NCBI GenBank assembly: GCA_028994555.1
Contig: JARDVN010000001.1
Span: 3,038,001-3,102,000, forward strand
Source of the DNA: Citrobacter amalonaticus
GTDB taxonomy: Bacteria > Pseudomonadota > Gammaproteobacteria > Enterobacterales > Enterobacteriaceae
Direction: 5' to 3'
Length of the DNA stretch: 64,000 nucleotides
The stretch's first letter is position 1. Each line of letters begins with the position of its first letter. The notes beneath the pieces were generated by a model. It saw only the letters and a program-made list of their open reading frames with translations, searched no databases and was not told the origin of the DNA. The position numbers and the translations under genes were made by a program. Positions 59,241-64,000 of the stretch are shown piece by piece.

Positions 59241-60378
59241 ATGGGACAGAGTAAAAAAATTGAATAAACAACCGCGTTCGCTTTCACCGCTGGTTCTTTT
59301 GTCAGGTATCAGCAAAAGCTTCGATGGAAAAGAGGTCATTTCTGAACTGGATTTGACCATCAATAATGGCGAGTTCCTCACGCTGCTTGGCCCTTCTGGC
59401 TGCGGTAAAACAACCGTTTTGCGCCTGATTGCCGGTCTGGAAACCGTAGATTCCGGGCACATCATGCTCGATAACGAGGATATCACCCACGTACCGGCAG
59501 AAAACCGCTATGTGAATACCGTCTTTCAAAGCTATGCGTTATTCCCCCACATGACTGTTTTTGAAAATGTGGCGTTCGGTTTGCGCATGCAGAAAACGCC
59601 TGCGGCAGACATCACGCCGCGCGTACTGGAAGCGCTGCGGATGGTGCAACTGGAAGAGTTTGCCCAGCGCAAGCCACATCAACTCTCCGGCGGCCAACAG
59701 CAGCGCGTGGCGATTGCCCGTGCGGTGGTGAATAAACCCCGCCTGTTGCTGTTAGATGAATCGCTCTCCGCGCTGGACTATAAGCTGCGAAAGCAGATGC
59801 AGAACGAACTGAAAGCCTTGCAGCGTAAGCTCGGCATCACGTTCGTGTTCGTGACGCACGATCAGGAAGAAGCCCTGACGATGTCCGATCGCATCGTCGT
59901 GATGCGCGATGGGCGCATTGAACAGGACGGCACGCCGCGTGAAATTTATGAAGAGCCGAAAAACCTGTTTGTCGCCGGATTCATTGGCGAAATCAATATG
60001 TTTAACGCCACGGTGATCGAGCGTCTGGACGAACAGCGCGTCCGTGCTGACGTCGAAGGCCGTGAATGCAATATCTACGTCAACTTTGCCGTTGAGCCAG
60101 GGCAGAAACTGCACGTTCTGCTACGCCCGGAAGATCTGCGCGTGGATGAAATCAACGACGACAACCACATTGACGGCCTGATCGGCTATGTCCGTGAACG
60201 TAACTATAAGGGCATGACGCTGGAGTCCGTGGTTGAACTGGAAAATGGCAAGATGGTGATGGTCAGTGAATTCTTCAATGAAGATGATCCGGACTTTGAC
60301 CACTCTCTCGATCAGAAAATGGCCATTAACTGGGTAGAAAGCTGGGAGGTCGTACTGGCTGATGAAGAGCACAAGTAA
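59241..60378 (+). CDS. potA: PotA, spermidine/putrescine ABC transporter ATPase (+1 homopolymer frameshift near the start)
   Basis: The ATPase of the PotABCD polyamine importer. The true start is ATG 59241 (M-G-Q-S-K-K-L-N-K-Q-P). A7 at 59253-59259 should be A6. With the correction there are 378 residues, as in E. coli. As written, only a false GTG start at 59194 is in frame with the body. Walker A G-P-S-G-C-G-K-T, signature L-S-G-G-Q-Q-Q-R-V, Walker B L-L-L-L-D-E-S and V-T-H-D are present, followed by the TOBE regulatory domain. It overlaps potB by 17 nt. Confidence 0.95.
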
Positions 60379-61220
60379 ATTCCAGAATGTGGTGATTGTC
60401 ACTATCGTCGGTTGGCTTGTGCTGTTTGTCTTTCTGCCCAACCTGATGATCATTGGCACCAGCTTTTTTGACCCGCGACGATGCCAGCTTCGTTAAAATG
60501 GTCTTTACGCTGGACAACTACGCTCGCCTGCTCGATCCGCTCTATTTCGAAGTGCTGCTGCACTCGCTGAATATGGCGATGATCGCCACTCTTGCCTGTC
60601 TCGTGCTCGGCTATCCATTTGCCTGGTTTCTGGCGCGATTGCCACAAAAGGTCCGTCCGCTATTGCTGTTTCTGCTGATTGTTCCTTTCTGGACCAACTC
60701 ACTGATCCGTATCTATGGGCTGAAAATTTTCCTCAGTACCAAAGGGTATCTCAATGAATTTCTGCTCTGGCTGGGCGTTATTGATACGCCGATGCGCATT
60801 ATGTTTACCCCGAGCGCGGTCATTATCGGTCTGGTGTATATCCTGCTGCCGTTTATGGTGATGCCGCTGTATTCCAGCATTGAGAAACTCGACAGACCGT
60901 TGCTGGAAGCGGCAAAAGATCTGGGTGCCAGTAAATTGCAGACCTTTATTCGGATAATCATTCCGCTGACCATGCCAGGGATTATTGCCGGCTGTCTGCT
61001 GGTGATGCTGCCGGCGATGGGGCTGTTTTACGTCTCGGATCTGATGGGCGGCGCAAAGAACCTGCTGATCGGTAACGTGATTAAAGTTCAGTTCCTGAAC
61101 ATTCGCGACTGGCCGTTTGGCGCGGCAACCAGCATTACGTTGACGATCGTGATGGGTCTGATGCTGTTGGTTTACTGGCGCGCCTCCCGACTGCTGAATA
61201 AAAAGGTGGAACTCGAATGA
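60362..61220 (+). CDS. potB: PotB, spermidine/putrescine permease (+1 homopolymer frameshift)
   Basis: An inner-membrane permease subunit. The ATG at 60362 ([13 protein letters not shown]) lies inside the potA end. T6 at 60464-60469 should be T5: the correction restores [14 protein letters not shown] and gives 285 residues. The EAA-type loop [11 protein letters not shown] that contacts the ATPase is clear. Its stop overlaps the potC start (ATGA). Confidence 0.94.
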
Positions 61221-62008
61221 TCGGTCGACTGCTTCGCGGCGGTTTTATGACCGCTATCTACGCGTACCTGTATATTCCTATCATCATTTTGATTGTGAAT
61301 TCCTTTAACAGCTCGCGCTTTGGCATCAACTGGCAAGGTTTTACCACCAAATGGTATGGCCTGTTGATGAATAACGACAGCTTGCTCCAGGCCGCACAGC
61401 ACTCGCTGACAATGGCCATTTTTTCCGCGACGTTTGCCACGATGATAGGTTCGCTGACCGCCGTTGCGCTATATCGCTACCGTTTTCGCGGTAAGCCGTT
61501 CGTCAGCGGAATGCTGTTTGTGGTGATGATGTCGCCGGATATCGTCATGGCGATTTCACTGCTGGTGCTGTTTATGCTGCTGGGTATCCAGTTAGGCTTC
61601 TGGTCACTGCTGTTCTCGCATATCACTTTCTGTCTGCCTTTTGTGGTGGTCACGGTCTATTCGCGGCTGAAAGGGTTTGACGTACGGATGCTGGAAGCGG
61701 CAAAAGATCTGGGTGCCAGCGAAATCACCATTCTGCGAAAAATCATTCTGCCGCTGGCAATGCCCGCCGTCGCGGCAGGCTGGCTGCTGAGCTTTACCCT
61801 GTCGATGGACGATGTGGTGGTTTCATCGTTCGTCACCGGGCCTGGCTATGAAATTCTACCGTTGAAGATCTACTCAATGGTGAAAGTCGGCGTTTCACCA
61901 GAGGTGAATGCGCTGGCGACCATTCTGTTGGTGTTATCGCTGGTTCTGGTGATCGCCAGCCAACTTATTGCTCGTGATAAAACAAAAGTTCAGGGGACGT
62001 TAAAATGA
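61217..62008 (+). CDS. potC: PotC, spermidine/putrescine permease
   Basis: The second permease subunit, with six predicted membrane spans. The product is 263 residues (264 in E. coli), starting [10 protein letters not shown]. The EAA loop [11 protein letters not shown] is present, matching PotB. It overlaps potB and potD by 4 nt each, indicating tight translational coupling. The frame is intact, the only potABCD gene without an insertion. Confidence 0.96.
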   Translation: MIGRLLRGGFMTAIYAYLYIPIIILIVNSFNSSRFGINWQGFTTKWYGLLMNNDSLLQAAQHSLTMAIFSATFATMIGSLTAVALYRYRFRGKPFVSGMLFVVMMSPDIVMAISLLVLFMLLGIQLGFWSLLFSHITFCLPFVVVTVYSRLKGFDVRMLEAAKDLGASEITILRKIILPLAMPAVAAGWLLSFTLSMDDVVVSSFVTGPGYEILPLKIYSMVKVGVSPEVNALATILLVLSLVLVIASQLIARDKTKVQGTLK

Positions 62009-63052
62009 TGAAATGGTCACGCCACCTGCTCGCGGCAGGCGCTCTCGTAATGGGTATGAGCGCTGCGCACGCGGACGACAGTAAAACACTCTATTTCTAC
62101 AACTGGACCGAGTATGTTCCGCCAGGACTGCTGGAACAGTTCACTAAAGAGACCGGCATCAAGGTTATTTACTCGACCTACGAGTCGAATGAAACCATGT
62201 ATGCCAAGCTCAAAACCTATAAAGACGGCGCATACGACCTGGTCGTGCCCTCGACGTATTACGTCGATAAAATGCGTAAAGAAGGCATGATTCAGAAGAT
62301 TGATAAGTCGAAGTTATCCAACTTTAACAATCTCGATCCGGAGATGCTGAACAAGCCGTTCGATCCCAACAATGACTACTCCATTCCGTACATCTGGGGC
62401 GCGACGGCTATCGGCGTGAACAGCGACAGCATCGACCCGAAAACCGTCACCCGTTGGGCTGACCTGTGGAAGCCGGAATACAAAGGCAGTCTGCTGCTGA
62501 CCGACGATGCGCGCGAAGTGTTCCAGATGGCGTTGCGTAAGCTGGGCTATTCCGGCAACACCACCGATCCAAAAGAGATTGAAGCGGCCTATAACGAGCT
62601 GAAAAAAGCTGATGCCTAACGTTGCCGCGTTTAACTCTGACAACCCGGCGAATCCGTATATGGAAGGCGAAGTGAATCTGGGGATGGTGTGGAACGGCTC
62701 TGCGTTCGTTGCGCGCCAGGCCGGTACGCCGCTGGAAGTGGTATGGCCGAAAGAAGGCGGCATCTTCTGGATGGACAGCCTTTCAATTCCTGCAAACGCC
62801 AAAAACAAAGAGGGCGCGCTGAAGTTGATCAACTTCCTGCTGCGCCCGGATGTCGCGAAAGAGGTGGCAGAGACCATCGGCTACCCGACGCCAAACCTTG
62901 CGGCACGTAAGCTGTTAAGCCCGGAAATCGCCAACGATAAATCGCTCTATCCGGATGCGGAAACTATCAGCAAAGGCGAATGGCAGAACGATGTGGGCTC
63001 CGCCAGTGCGATTTATGAAGAGTATTATCAGAAGCTGAAAGCAGGACGTTAA
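62005..63052 (+). CDS. potD: PotD, polyamine-binding periplasmic protein (+1 homopolymer frameshift)
   Basis: The substrate-binding protein of the importer. The signal peptide ([12 protein letters not shown]...A-H-A) is cleaved before [15 protein letters not shown]6 at 62602-62607 should be A5: the correction restores [13 protein letters not shown] and gives 348 residues, as in E. coli. Ligand-binding regions (E-Y-V-P-P-G, S-T-Y-Y-V-D-K, W-G-A-T-A-I-G) are conserved. It is the last gene of potABCD. Confidence 0.95.
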
Positions 63053-63057
63053 TTCAG

Positions 63058-63172
63058 CGCTATGCCGGGTGACGACGTCGCTTTACCCGGCCTACATGTA
63101 ATGCGTGTGTCAATGGGCACTGCGCCATAGGCCGGATAAGACGCGTTAGCGTCGTCATCCGGCCTGATTTCA
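63058..63172. repeat. REP/BIME-type palindromic cluster
   Basis: Several inverted GC-rich units (GCCGGGTGACGACGTC, GACGCGTTAGCGTC, GTCATCCGGCC) between the convergent potD and roxA genes. Confidence 0.8.
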
Positions 63173-63175
63173 GTC

Positions 63176-64000
63176 TTACCCTTCGAAGAACCAGTATCCG
63201 CTGTTGACCAGGGCGGCCAGCATGGCGAGAAACGACGGGTCTTCCAGCGCGTCACCAAAGTTTTCGGCAGTCAACACAATATGGCTGGCGAGCGCTTCCA
63301 GCGCCGGACGGTGCGGCGAATCAATTCTCTCGCCATTGGCATAAACGTCATCCCCCCACACGCAGAACCCGTAATCCCCCCAAGACGCACCAGCACATCG
63401 CCTTGTTTCAGGGCATCGTAGATTTCATCAGGCTGATACGGCGGCTCCGGCGGCGCAATATCCAGTTCATGACGCGACTGGGAGATAAACTCACCAAACC
63501 ACTGTTTAAAATGCTCCGGCTGATTAATCAAATCCAGCATCATAGCGCGCAGTTTGTCCATCTCCTGCGGCAGGATGTCAGCAGGATGCTCACGCGACGG
63601 CAGGTCCGGGTCGCTGTAATAAGTACTGCCCAGCTCACGTTGCAGGACGTAGTCGGCAAACCCGCTGATCAATTCGCGGGTATTCGGCGCACGGAAGCCA
63701 ACGGAGTAGTTCATCGCATTTTCCAGCGCATAGCCTTCATGCGGAAATCCCGGTGGGATATAGAGAATATCACCTGGCTCCAGTTCTTCATCGATGATGG
63801 CTTCAAACGGATCGACCTGCAGCAGGTCCGGATGTGGGCAGTGCTGTTTCATCTGCAACTTTTCACCCACGCGCCAGCGACGACGACCGGTTCCCTGAAT
63901 GATAAACACATCGTATTGATCGAGATGTGGACCTACGCCGCCGCCGGGAACCGAGAAGGAGATCATCAGATCGTCAATTCGCCAGTCGGGCAGGGCGCGG
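63176..64000 (-). CDS. roxA: RoxA (YcfD), ribosomal-protein L16 arginine hydroxylase, partial (two +1 homopolymer frameshifts)
   Basis: A JmjC-type 2-oxoglutarate/Fe(II) oxygenase that hydroxylates an arginine of ribosomal protein L16. The 5' end lies beyond the window. The Fe-binding motif H-L-D-Q-Y-D and the later H-E-G-Y-A (third ligand) are visible. C6 (+ strand) at 63376-63381 and 63352-63357 should each be C5, restoring V-R-L-G-G-L-R-V-L-R-V-G-D-D-V-Y and the C-terminus N-S-G-Y-W-F-F-E-G. About 274 residues would be encoded here; the E. coli protein has 373. Confidence 0.94.

Overview
The window is a contiguous piece of an enterobacterial chromosome. Gene content, order and near-identical protein sequences place it beside Escherichia coli and Salmonella. 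Two loci are absent from the E. coli K-12 order as I know it: a divergent MFS-transporter/LysR pair between flgL and rne, and an IutA-type receptor between ycfJ and comR. With the many REP-type palindromes, these suggest a Citrobacter-like organism. The genus is inference.

Layout. 1-1931: end of yceM, then murJ (lipid II flippase). 2016-13548: flagellar cluster, with flgA, flgM and flgN leftward and flgBCDEFGHIJKL rightward. It has an FlhDC-type site between flgA and flgB and sigma-28 promoters before flgM and flgK. 13631-15874: MFS/LysR insertion. 15918-20717: rne and rluC, divergent. 20795-28015: yceF, yceD, rpmF and the fatty-acid cluster plsX-fabH-fabD-fabG-acpP-fabF. 28134-32409: pabC-mltG-tmk-holB-ycfH. 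32704-36451: ptsG with its CRP/Mlc/SgrS control region, and fhuE. 36805-42882: hinT-ycfL-lpoB-thiK-nagZ-ycfP, ndh, ycfJ. 42941-46498: orphan IutA-type receptor, comR, bhsA. 46599-52393: ldtC, mfd, ycfT. 52645-57623: lolCDE, nagK, cobB. 57674-63052: pepT and potABCD. 63176-64000: 3' part of roxA (ycfD).

The genes form recognisable systems: the flagellar rod, hook and rings; acyl-carrier-protein-based fatty acid synthesis; envelope assembly (MurJ, MltG, LpoB, LdtC, LolCDE, NagZ/NagK recycling); glucose uptake; spermidine/putrescine uptake; and siderophore uptake through two TonB-dependent receptors with no siderophore synthesis genes in the window.

The most striking property is technical. Twenty-three genes, several essential in E. 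coli, are broken by 31 single-base insertions. Every one is a +1 in a homopolymer run, and removing one base from each run restores full-length proteins. I read this as homopolymer over-calling, not gene decay. I therefore give each such gene as one CDS over its full span and state where the extra base lies. I saw no tRNA, rRNA, insertion sequence, prophage or CRISPR array, and no convincing undescribed multi-gene system. The best biological leads are the MFS/LysR locus, the Fur-box-controlled orphan receptor, the ComR/CRP architecture in front of bhsA, and several structured leaders.
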